This document shows positions 1 to 11,600 of a stretch of DNA of 64,000 nt, in pieces. Origin of the DNA: Trichoplusia ni (taxonomy: Eukaryota > Arthropoda > Insecta > Lepidoptera > Noctuidae); assembly GCF_003590095.1 (NCBI RefSeq), contig NC_039482.1:19051657-19115656 (forward strand). The letters run 5' to 3'. The notes below the pieces were generated by a model that saw only the letters and a program-made list of their open reading frames with translations, was not told the DNA's origin and ran no database searches. Within the stretch, counting starts at the first letter, position 1. Each line of letters starts with the position of its first letter. A program made the translations under genes and the position numbers.

Positions 1-2269
1 TAGTGAATATTTTAAGTACAAGTATGAACTTCCATAGCATACTTTGAAAAAAATACCGACTTTCCACATAACAGTAGCTGTTTGTCTCTACGACTCTACC
101 AACTTCAATAACTAACTCTACTTCTATAATTATTTCTGAAGCTAAATTTTTATTCCGAAATTTATCACATCGTGACATGTTTGACACGTCACGGCTTTGT
201 TTACAAAAAAAAACCTCTATCAAGGGACAGCAATCTTCACCTATCCTTAAATACCAGTAAATATCTAACCATCTATCTACAAAATACCTCTCAACTTACC
301 AACCAAAATTTCATCTCTACAAAAATGAAAATTCCAACCCTCTCTTTGATACTGCCGTTGCTACCAGTACCTCAGTCCTGTAGTGGGTGTTGAATGGCGC
401 TGCCGCGATCACAAGCACGACGATTGATACATGTGCCACTATACATCAATTGATTCTCTTTTGTTTAACAATTTATGTCCCCAGCTGTACCAGTAAGTAC
501 CTAAATTAATGTGATCGTTGCTTGTTTTTTTCGACGCCCGTAATGAAACGGTTTTGCCGCTGCGGTTATCGAATGATGTACCTGGACTATGGTCTTATAT
601 TTCGGTTTAATTGTTACGACTCTTGATTCTATGATTGTATTGATAATTCTTGTCCACATTTCTTAGTTTTCCTCAGTTAGGTATCGTGTACGGCGTAAGC
701 CTCTTTTAGAATACAGTGTCTAAACACGTCTTTAACAATCGGATATGGTCATTAAATATGGGACGTGTGTGTCGCACAGGCTTGCTCAAATTGACCTGCT
801 CATTTTTTACTGAAAATCGGAACACATCATTGTCTGGATTTGAGAATAGTTTTGTCTCAAGGTAGGCAAATAGGGAATTTCGACTCCAGCTTAATAATCA
901 TTTTAACTAATTTTATTTTGAGCATTGAACTATATTTTTACTTTAATGCCTAGAAACGATACTCAAAATGATATAACAACAAAACAAACATTTAAAATTA
1001 ACGTTATTCAAAACAAAATACCCAACAGAAACATAGCAAAGCATAGTATGAAAACCACGAAATATCCTTGAAAAAAGGTAAAGAACAACGGTTGGGCAGG
1101 GTACGTCTCGCACTCGGATACCTGCACCCAATTACTCAGTCACCCAGTCGAGAGGAGGGGTAGGGTTGTCACGCATACATAAAAAAATAGGAATAAGTGA
1201 ACTATTTTTTCTGAAGACGCAATCGATGTTTGGGAAACGAATAAATGTTTATTTTCTCGATGTGTGTCTATTTGATCTTGTCTAGCGCTCTTGAATGAAT
1301 CTAAAGGCTTTTCTTTCAAATGATAATTTGGATGTGGGCAGACCCTTAATTAACAGACAGCCAATTATATATTGAATAGCATCGATTTAATAAGAACACA
1401 TGATTTCGTTCTAAACTTGAGGCTAAACAGAATACCATTGATTCCAACAGCTATCAACCAAATAACACTAAAGGTACAAATATATTCTTTCAATTTTTCA
1501 GCAGTTTCAGTGAGTGGCAGCCCTAGTAGGGGGGGTGACACAGAGACACGGGCTGACGATCGATGATAACTCCGAGATAAGTTCACTCGCTCTGCGCCGT
1601 TCTTGCCAGACTTTGGCACATAGGACATGTTGACTCCAGTTCATGTCTTCGTTCAACCAGCTCAGTTTTATGTGGTTATGAGTACTTCAGAGTGCATGAA
1701 GAGGATGTATTAGTGAGCTTTATTTGTTCGAAATGAGGCATACCTACTGATTGTAAGCCTATTTGAAAGACAAAAAAATTATAACAAGTTAAAGATTTTT
1801 TTTGCCGTAGCCAGATACATAAAGTTAGGAATGTTGTCTCTTTCTTGTTATATCAAAATTATACTCGATTTTTTACTTAATTTTATGACAACTGCTTGTG
1901 TATTATCAGAACAACTATTATTCTACTGTGCAGTAGAACACAGTAAATATTAGTCTTAAGTTCCATACCATCAGATTTTTGACTTTAATGTAAACGTACT
2001 TGCATACATCCAGATACTCGTTTTTTAGGAGTTTCACGACATTAACGCGTAGTTTCTCTATACTACGAAGCGATACCTGTCTATCTCCCATGGAAGAAGG
2101 GTACAGAACAAAGAATAAGACTCTACTATCCATCATATACGTAGCTACCAAGTGAAACACAGTCCATATGTACCCAGAACCAAGAAGCACGTTCACATTG
2201 TCCTCTTGTCCACATCTCAAAGGCTCTGCTCACCCAATTATCTCCAAGTTACAATGCGAGAGTGTAGGT

Positions 2270-2410
2270 GTGTGGGGCGGGGTCGACCTCTGACCCGCCC
2301 TCACCCCCGCGCACTTCACCCCCGCTCTTTCACCTCCAGGGGTGAAAACCCAAGCTTTCTTCTTATTTATTTTTAAAGGAAAATCTTCGGGCTTTCGCTC
2401 TATATATACG
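2270..2410 (+). promoter_or_regulatory. Candidate distal promoter or enhancer: GC box, DR1 nuclear-receptor site, TATA
   Basis: A GC-rich patch with a GC-box-like GGGGCGGGG run is followed at 2284-2296 by CGACCTCTGACCC. Its reverse complement reads GGGTCA-G-AGGTCG, a direct repeat of nuclear-receptor half-sites with 1-bp spacing. An 8-bp TATATATA follows at 2401-2408. COUP-TF family receptors are known to bind DR1 elements, so this could be an autoregulatory site about 3 kb upstream of exon A. Promoter function is inferred from motifs only. Confidence 0.3.
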
Positions 2411-2889
2411 GAGAATTTATGTTTGGTTTTTGTTGATGTAGATTGTTAGACGTTACTAAACAGACAGTTAATATCAGTCTCGGTATATACTAAGATTGGA
2501 CTATTGCTTATTATTACTTGTAGACCTGTTCATTAGATTAGTAGGCAAAGTAAGCATAAGTGCTTGTTATTTACGCATTTGAGTGTTATCGAATAAAATC
2601 TTTGAAGTATGGTGTGGTGAACCATGTGATTTTCTGTTTTGAAAATCATCTTAACACTTAACTTGTACAAAAAATTAAGCGATGTGTTCGAGATGACAGG
2701 AATTGGTATTATGCAAACTTCTTATTACTGTAATCCTTTAAAACGAAGGACGATAGGACCCATTTATTTCTTAATCAAACAACAATAACATTAACAACTT
2801 CATAAAACCTCAGAATAGCTACCTTACAGAATATACCCGGACACCCCTGAACATCTGTGACACTCACCCGGGCAGAGCTCGCCCCGGAC

Positions 2890-2940
2890 CGGCCAACTTG
2901 AGGCCAACGTGAGGCCAACGTAAGGCCAGATAAGGCCAGC
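2890..2940 (+). repeat. Short tandem array of GGCCAAC-type units
   Basis: Five consecutive units of about 10-11 bp, each beginning GGCCA (GGCCAACTTGA, GGCCAACGTGA, GGCCAACGTAA, GGCCAGATAA, GGCCAGC), lie within an otherwise unique GC-rich patch. The first three differ by single bases and the last two are shorter. It looks like a small degenerate minisatellite or a cluster of a TGGCC-type protein-binding motif. Confidence 0.6.
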
Positions 2941-4199
2941 ATTCAGTAAATATACGGCCAATATTTGTAGAAGTTACGGTCAAAGATAGAAGGTGCGTAA
3001 CCATTAGTCTTTTGTTTTGTGTGATTTTAATTTACCTAAGTTTTTTAGTGTCGGGCAGATTATCTTTTGGGTAAGGACATTTTTAAATGTCTAAATGATT
3101 GTCAGGTTTTAAGGAAAAAGACTTATCGTTTTTTTTGGAGAGAGTAAATGAATTGTCTGATAATCTTATTGGAATTAACAGTTCAAGATACGTAATTTAA
3201 AGTTGGTTAAAATGATAAAAGTTAAAACAGCCGTAACATTAGTATTCTCAAGCCCTAAAATAACTGTTTATTTATTTGACACAAATGGGAAATGTTGGTT
3301 CAAGGTTGTAAATGTTTAAGTAATAATTGTATATAACAGTGCCTAATAAAAAAATATTCTACTATATTAAAAAAACATATTTTATAGATACTTATCGATA
3401 CCTTAATTTAAGATTTAAAATTAGTCGTAAGGACCGTTCTTCCTGTATTTATATTATGTAAAAAATGTGCACTGAATTATGATGAGATATTTACTTTACC
3501 CAGCTACCCTGAGAAGAAATATCGAAACAAACTTGAAGGCATCGACTTTTTTGAAGTCCAGAAAATGTATTAACATTAGTATTAGCAAATATTACTAACG
3601 TCTTAAACTAATACAACCTTGTTAAGAATCATTTGCGACCTTCAATAACCTACTCTAATTCAGAGAGCTTGTATTTATTAAGTACGTCATATAATTAACA
3701 GTAACTGCTTAATTAGAACAGAGAAAAACAATACTTAATTGCGCGCCATTGAATATAATTGTGTAATAAGTACCTACGTTGTATTAAACAAATGAGTTGA
3801 TTATCTCAAAGGCTGAACGGGCTAAGATAATCTAGACCTTTGAATATCTGAGTTGTTTCTTCTTTCTAATAGTTTCCGTATTCCATTTTAAATCCCAATA
3901 AGAACTAAGCCATTGAAACTTTGAATGTCAGATATAAAAAAAAATAACTTTTGCCGTTATTATTTTTAGCATCTAACAGATAGCAAATCATTAGATTAAT
4001 GTTATATATTACCAATTAGAGCAAGGTAACAAAGGAGTATTGAAAAATAAAATACCAAATATTTAATAACAAGACTGAAACGAAATGATATAACTACTAA
4101 TATACCCAACAATGAAAAATAAGTGAATAACAATAATAGTTCAAACCAACCGCCTAGCAACAAACGGCGTAACCCACGAAATTAATAAAAAAATATGTC

Positions 4200-4325
4200 G
4201 ATTCATAGTCTGCGTCGACGCGTCAAACTGAGGCGACGTCACATTGACAAGTGCGCGGGAGTCGACCGCTCCCCCCCCCTCTGCTGCGTGAGGCCACGCC
4301 CCCTGCGCACGCGCCGCCTACAAGC
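4200..4325. promoter_or_regulatory. GC-rich CpG-dense patch upstream of svp exon A
   Basis: About 120 bp of CpG-dense sequence stands out from AT-rich flanks. It has a C-rich run near 4271-4280, a GCCACGCCCCC box of the Sp/KLF type, GCGCACGCGCCGCC, and two GTCGAC hexamers. It ends about 1 kb before exon A. Its position and composition suit a promoter-proximal element of a developmental regulator, but no transcription start can be assigned from the sequence. Confidence 0.3.
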
Positions 4326-5303
4326 CATCTAGATTGATCTAGATCTAAATAACGTAACTCAATGTGAGGTATTGTGCTTTATGCGTAGGGACGACATTAC
4401 CGCATAATTATACCCGTATTTATTTAGTGCGTATAAAATTTATTACAAACATGCAAATTTTTGTCGAAAATTTTTGCTTTGAATTTCGGATTCCTTCTAT
4501 TACTCAAACACACAGTTTTAGGTCTCAGATCTTCTACAAACCTACTTAGGCATAAACAAGTTACACAATACATTATTATACCCAAAATATCTGAAACCAA
4601 ATCACACAAAAGTCCATTCACATCTAAAAACGAAGCAACTCAGTTATATCTCAATATTAGCGTGATACATACATTAGTAACGAGGAGAGAGCCACTTGAT
4701 CACCTGTATGTGGATAGTTAAGTATACGGAGTGCCTATCAGGCCGGAGAAATATGGAGGCAGCGGGAAAGTTGATACAAAGTAGGATTTTCAGGTACCGT
4801 GCGTAGAATAGGCACTGAATTGGATGAATATTTTTTCGTTTCAGTTGAGATTTTTAGGAATTGTTTGTGGGTTTTGGTGTATTAAAGTTTTGGTTTTTGT
4901 AGGTAACTAGCTGATTTGACAGTTAAGGTTTTATGACAAAGGTATTTGACAGTTAAAGTATGATATCTGACCGACGATCCTGAAAAAGCGCGTGAACACG
5001 TATAACTGTTTAGGCAAATAAATAAAAACGAAACCAAACGGACAACAAAACGTTTTTTCTAACGACCAATCTAAAAACAAGTTCGCTCTATTCACAATCG
5101 GACAGAAAGAGACGGCAACACTGCATAATAAAAACTAGTGTAATAAAAACGTTGCACAAATAAAGTGGGAATAATAAATCCGGGCACCGTCCAACGAATT
5201 TTCTTACCGACGGTACGCGGGCCGCGGCTGAAAGATTTCCACCCCGGCGGCGGGGAGGGGGCCGGTGTCGAGGTGGCGGGGCCTTCGCTCCCTGCCCCTG
5301 CAG

Positions 5304-5681
5304 GCCACCGGGCCAATGGCGGCGCGGCGCGGCCTGCCCCGACCCGGCTCAGTCGCGACTCAACCGCGACCCTTGACACACAAGCGCGTCGCGCGGTCTC
5401 TCGCCCTGTGACGGCAACCGGCATCATCACGCACGGAGCGCTAGTTTACGGCGGGGTCGGAGGCCCGGGGCTTTGCCCTCCGAGAGCCCCTGACCTCCCG
5501 CCTCTGGAGCTCGGCTTCCGCAGCAGTTGGCGGGAAGACGAGCTGCTGCCGTCGACGCCCGCGAGCCAGGCCGCGTCCACGCAGAGCGGCTCCTCAGCCA
5601 CGGACAAGGGCCAGAACGTGGAGTGCGTCGTCTGCGGCGACAAGTCCTCGGGGAAGCACTACGGCCAGTTCACCTGCGAGG
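5304..5681 (+). CDS. svp: seven-up (COUP-TF orphan nuclear receptor), exon A: N-terminus and first zinc finger
   Basis: This exon encodes the N-terminal region and start of the DNA-binding domain of the insect COUP-TF homologue Seven-up, a nuclear transcription factor acting in photoreceptor, neuroblast and heart fate in Drosophila. The frame contains CVVCGDKSSGKHYGQFTC (5624-5677), essentially invariant in COUP-TFs. It stops after GAG-G at a strong donor GTACGT (5682), a phase 1 junction inside Cys-Glu-Gly. Upstream comes a Pro/Ser/Gly-rich stretch (PPLELGFRSSWRED, STPASQAASTQSGSS), typical of a variable A/B domain. The 5' boundary is uncertain. The frame is open back to 5147 but contains no AUG. 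I chose 5304 because CTGCCCCTGCAG just before it is the best acceptor. Alternatives are acceptors near 5353 or 5485, or non-AUG initiation. The portion from about 5450 to 5681 is the safest. Confidence 0.82.
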
Positions 5682-8600
5682 GTACGTACTCTGTGGCAAG
5701 TGAAAGTGAACCAGTGAGTGCGTGCTGCGGCACGGAGTGCTGCCGACCTAGCTCCGCTCAAGTCTGAGTGCGCGCTGTACAAATACCAAGTCCTGCGTGT
5801 CTAGAGAAACAATTAGGTTATTTAGTAGGAAAACGTGGTCGTTTAAATAAACTTCCGGAAATAACAGAATTTGCCAACTTCGCGAAAACGGTGCCCGAAA
5901 CGTGTTTGACAAGACTTAGCAAAAACTTTAAAAGTGACTTATATGTTTAATTTCAAAAGCCAATTGATAGTAGGTCCGTGAGTTAAAATCAATTATTTCT
6001 TCGACGAGACAATTAGTTAAGATGATCGATGATCGTTTGTAACGCCAATTATCGTATCATACCAAATTATTACTACGATTTTGAGTGTTTTCATCGCAGT
6101 CACAAATTTTGGGTTACTCGGTAATTCTACACTTCAGAAATTTGTGTATTATTAACATTTTGATAACAATGGCCTTAAAAAAACGTAAAATTTGCATTAG
6201 AAAGAATCTTTACGGATTAGACATCTGTGTTAAAAAGGTTTAATTTAAAAGATAACAAAATCAAGTTAATGAATAAAATTAAGCTGTTAATTTCTCGACC
6301 CCTTTGACCTCAAAAATCTTAATTATCTGGAGAAAACCCGACGTTTCTAATCAGAATGCAATAAGACAAAGTTTTCACAAACTGCCTGCCGCTTGAGATA
6401 AGGGGAGCCTGACTTTTATGCAAATTGTACATAATTGTTGTTTTTTAGACTTATACCGTTTCTCGTCCGCGGTTTTTAAGTATAAGGTAAAATAATACGA
6501 AATTTGTATGATAGCCTTAATAACTATAGATATTGTTTGCAAATAATAGTTTGGCAAATATTATTACTTTTGTTAATTAACTAACCAAAATATTGTTTTA
6601 AGTTAGAATACAGCCTAAAATGATACATAATTTTACATAGGTACAAACAAAATCTTATAAGACGAACGGAATGTGGTTTTAAACTATAGAATGGCAATAC
6701 CGTGTTTAAAAAAAAACTCTGCCCAAAATAAAACCGAAATCCATAATAAATAAACAATTCACGATCTAATTTACAAAAACAAATAGAACAATTTAAAAAA
6801 TAAAAATAATAAAAACAATTCAACAAAATAAATAAAACAATTGAACAAAAAGACATGACCAACCAGCAAACAAGTGAAACGTTACATCGTAAACCGCACG
6901 GGTGCATGTCACCAAATAATTATGTTCAAGTGGTGTAGATGACCGCAAACGATTTGCCCTGGGAACACACTTTACACCATATTGTTTGAAAACTTACTTT
7001 CTAAACATCTGATTTCTTTGTTCATATAAAATACTCGGTAGGTATTAAATTATGAAAGTGTATGACAAAACGATGAACGGGACAATTTTTTACAATCTTA
7101 TTTTTTCTGAATGTTAGTGAAAGACGATAATAATTATTTTGGGCTTTAATTTTTTCAACTTAATAAACTTACTTATCAAACCTTTTAATAAAAAGCAGTT
7201 TAAAAAAATGAGTGATGGATGAATGTAAAGTGACTTAACAGCTCGTTGTAATTAAATAAATAATTGACATTACGAATGTATATTTGAATTTAGAACATCT
7301 TCGAAATTACACCTCCAAAAAATTAAAAAAGCAAAAAATAAAAATAAAACAATATTTTATAATTGAATTTAATAAATAACGGTAAACGATTGCGATTTTA
7401 TAATCCACTTGGTTTATGACATAATAGTTGTCTTCAAGTAGTGTAGTCATTACCTTGACCCGAGGTTAGCCAACCTGCATGAACCATACTTTCGTGATAC
7501 GCTTGTAAACAAAACGCTTTATAAAACAACTTTTGAATTGAAAGTTCAATTCTTTGTTGATTTTTTCTTTTTGTTCGAACCCGTTTTTATTTTTTTTGTT
7601 TTATTTTAGTTGTGCAATTGCACAATATTTGCAACCTGTTTTTGTATTTCGTGTTTTTATTGAGTTGTGAGGGTCAATGTTGTAGGGAATACAATAATCA
7701 GAAATGTTGTTATAACAGGTATTTCTTGATAATCGTCGAAGACACTTCATAATAATTTCAAGACGCGTTTTTGACAACTTGTCCGCAATTTCGACTTGAA
7801 TTCACGTTTCAGTAAATTATTTGTAGCCTTACATGGTTTATTATTATATATGAGTATTTGTTCAGATTCTCTTACAAAGACTCTTTTTAATAAAACCTTT
7901 TCTTTGACAACTATCCGTTACATTCCTGGTTTTTCTTGTATTTAAAATTGTTATTACCCTTTTATCAACTGTATTTCTCAACGTGTTGCAATCCCAGCCC
8001 ATTTTCGGACTTTTAAGAAATCTCGTGTTTAAATCAAATCATGAATTGGCAGAGAAACTACAGTAGATATTCTTTGATGCACATAAGACCGATCACAGAA
8101 ACTACAATCAATTTTAAGTCACCGTTAGAGTCTAAAATATAATATAGATATTAAATACTAAATTGCTATTTGCCCTCTATATGTTACTTGGCAGCGGATA
8201 CAACTAATTGGGGAGTGCTTTTTAAAATTGTCTGCACTTTAATAGAGACCGCGACCCCTGAGTTTATATCGGCAATGTAAACACCGGCGTTTACAAAAAA
8301 TGTCATGAAAAAGGGATGATGATATATATCATACCAGTTTTAAAGTTATTGTTATTTTAGTGTATTTCGGATAAACCATGACTCTACCTTTTTGCAATCG
8401 GCTAAAAAACAACTATAGCTTTACATAACTTTGACAGCGAATTATAAATGTATACAATTGAATGCATATTCGTATGATATTCAATGTATTGTCTTCATGA
8501 CTCGTTGCTATTAAAATTGTTTAATTCTTACAATGGCCGCTGGATTTCTATGCTTTTCGTTGCACAATCATAGCAACCTTACGGGTTGTCAGTTAACTTT

Positions 8601-11600
8601 CGAATAAGGTTGGGGATTTTGAAACTAAAAGGGGAATTTGTTGCGTAGAGTTTGATATCTAGGATTTTAGCAAGAACCTACATTTTTTTTTATATTCAGT
8701 CTACGAATTTAAAGAACACTTCCTTGCATATATTTTTGTAGTTTTTTAGTGTCGTATAATTTCGAGTAGGTCTAGATTATATTTCACGAAATTAAATTAC
8801 TGAATTCTAGATCTAAATACTGTATCCGAGATTTAGAAGAACAGTTTTCGTGGAATGAATGACGTCTTTGTAATTGAAAGCGTTTTACATTTGTCTATTT
8901 TACTCGGAGTGTTTGCTCATGATACACCACAGCTCTATTAAAAAGCTCAAAGGGTACGCTTTGAATAAGCTTTTGAACGCATGTGACTTTTTAGGTAAAT
9001 TTTGAGCTAAACCTAGATAGATGTATTTGGCCTTTTTTTCTCATTAATGTAGAAAGATTTTCACGACTGAAAAGAGATTTATTTTAAACTTAACAATGAC
9101 TGGCTGCTTAGACTGTCATAATTTTAAAACTCGAATGCGGGTGATTCAATTGTTTTAAGTTCGGTCGGCCAGACGCTTTTATCGTTCACCGCAGTTCAAC
9201 CTTAACTTATTCACGTATAAAGTAAGTATCCGCTGTGTTTTTTACGAAACTAATTGGTCAAACGCAAAACTATTTTCGTAACGTTATCAATGTAGGCAGA
9301 GCTGGCGCCAAAGAGGTCCCGACCCCACTATCAAACGCCTCGGACCCTGATAAATGTAATTTAAACTAGAAAATTCATTACTCTTTGTCTGTCACGATGT
9401 CGGGATATGATTACGTAATAAAGAAAAAAAACGCGGCTTGTTAACGAAACGGAATAAAATTTAATGAACTCATATTTAAAAAGTTTGTTTTTAAATATTC
9501 GAAAATGATACATAAAATTTAATCGTGTGAATTTCAAGTTATGCGGCTACAAGTTATCGCTACCAAACAAAAAGAAATATGTTTATCTCTAAATATGTAA
9601 AAATCTTACTAAATACACGCGTTAATACACCACAAATCTCGTAACTTGTACAATATTTCAGCTCCGTCCTATCACTTGATAACTCCCTAAGAGTGTATCG
9701 ATAAACCGCATTAGTGTTGCGCCCATAAAGTGTTATTTTGATGTCGACAAATCCACTTTATTAGTGCTTGGACCCCCCGTTGTTGGAATTAGAACCCTGT
9801 CGTAGTAAAAGCGTTCAGTGTCTGAGGTCACCTTGTACTAAAAGTGTTTATAGGCGTTATAACGACAAAGTCCCTGGCCGGAGCGCTTCTTTTGACTTAA
9901 ATGCTCGCGTCCGTGAGCGACAATAGTGATCGCAGTTGACACCTGTGTATAAGGATGTGAGGTATCGATGATTGTTGTTGTCGATAAAAAATGTTAAGTA
10001 CTTATATAATTGAAATTGGCCAGTTTTCTACTTATTCGTCCTATTTATTATAAAAAAAATGCTATTTTAGATAAATGTTTCGTGTAGCTTGTATGAGCAA
10101 ATCAATGGAGTATTAATAAGGTTTTAATAAGAACTCTGCCTTCACTTAAAAGATTTGTAGTTTTAATTAAATTTTATTGATCAAATAACTCGACCGCATA
10201 GTATAATAAATATGCGTTTTGATGAGAAAATATTTCGGTTGTAAAATTGAAGTCTTTAAATAACAATTTATCATATTAATTACCTTCCGATAGCACACAT
10301 CGTACATCTTATTTCGAAAACCGACGCTTTCAGAAAGACGCAAAACGTACTAAATTATTATTTAAATTTCATTATACAATTTATACACGTGAGCTATGAA
10401 TAACCAGCGTCTTGCGTCGCGGTATCGACAAGCGGTGGCATCACTATCGACCACTATAACCGGTCAGTTTATGGTATGTTTTGTCCGGCGATACCGTGGC
10501 AGTTAACCCTATCTTTACGAGCGACTCTAAACATAAGTGTCTTTCCGAACTTATTTATTTTTATCTCATTCCACTTTTTAAATTGAATCCAAGTTCGGCG
10601 CGTGTGTGGTTCTCCTCTTTCCACTAAAACTGTCAATAAAACGCTCGAACGTCTTGAATCATGTCGCCTTTTAATGAAAATTTGACTCTTTTTAATATAT
10701 TATTTATGTGAATTAAACAAGTACTAGCTACGCCTTAATAAGGTAAACATTCGGCCGTGTGACGTTAACGACCATTTTCGAAATTTAAAAGCCGCCATAT
10801 TGTTAAAGAGTACGCGTGTTTGTCACGTCGTAAATCGAAAATTTATATTTTTTTTCTCTCGATAACTTTGAGTAGTTTTATGAGGAATTTATTATGAATT
10901 AATTTTATTGTTGATTTTAAAAAGAAAAGTTTCGTGCATAATGTTGATTGGTTAAGTAAATTATGTATCCGAGTTTTACGATAAAATGGAATCGATATCC
11001 GTACGTCGATAGTTCGATACATTTGTATGTAAATCGTCAGTCCTTTGCGTTGCATTTTAAATAGTTTATTGTTTAAAATATATTAATATTCATTATTTGC
11101 TTCATTAAGCCTGGGGGTAACAAATAAATTAAGCAGGGAACGTTCCACGGAAACCGTAAGCGATGAAATTTTCAATCACAGAACTATTTGTATTCATTTT
11201 GATATAATCTAAACTGCGAACGGAAACAGATTTAATAAAAAAAATGGAAAGAGATTTAATAAAACTGGTTCCACAAAAACACAAATGTATTTAAAAAAAA
11301 AACAAAATAAAACTTTCCAACAATTGTTCTCGAGCACGCGAAAAGACCTATAAGTTAGCATATTGTGTGTGCGATACATTCTCAAGAACAGGACCTAGAT
11401 CATTAAGGCGATCCGACGGGTCATTAAAGCGAGTAATTTTTCATTAGACTCCTTCTTTTGTGCATTCGTGTCTTAATGAAATGATTAAGGGAAGTCGAGT
11501 ATCGAGCACAACACTATTTTTAGAATCATTTTCTTTCGATTTTTTATTCATTCTTTTTAAATATGTAATGACTAAGTGTTAAATTAAAATCTAATCGGTA

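Larger units (their letters stand above)
1..5146. other. Upstream non-coding region of svp
   Basis: No convincing gene is visible. Open frames here are short (at most about 110 codons), lack a plausible protein composition, or are antisense shadows of the GC-rich stretch ahead of exon A. Most of the sequence is AT-rich, broken by three GC-rich islands at about 2270-2340, 2870-2945 and 4200-4325. Those islands are the best candidates for promoter or enhancer DNA of the svp gene that follows. Confidence 0.6.

Noticed and set aside
4908..4920. AACTAGCTG as the end of an inverted Helitron-like element
   Set aside because: None of the GTTGCCCGCGAC sequence that should follow is present.
5092..5430. 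112-codon minus-strand frame ahead of svp exon A
   Set aside because: An antisense shadow of the CpG-rich exon and leader, with no recognisable protein.
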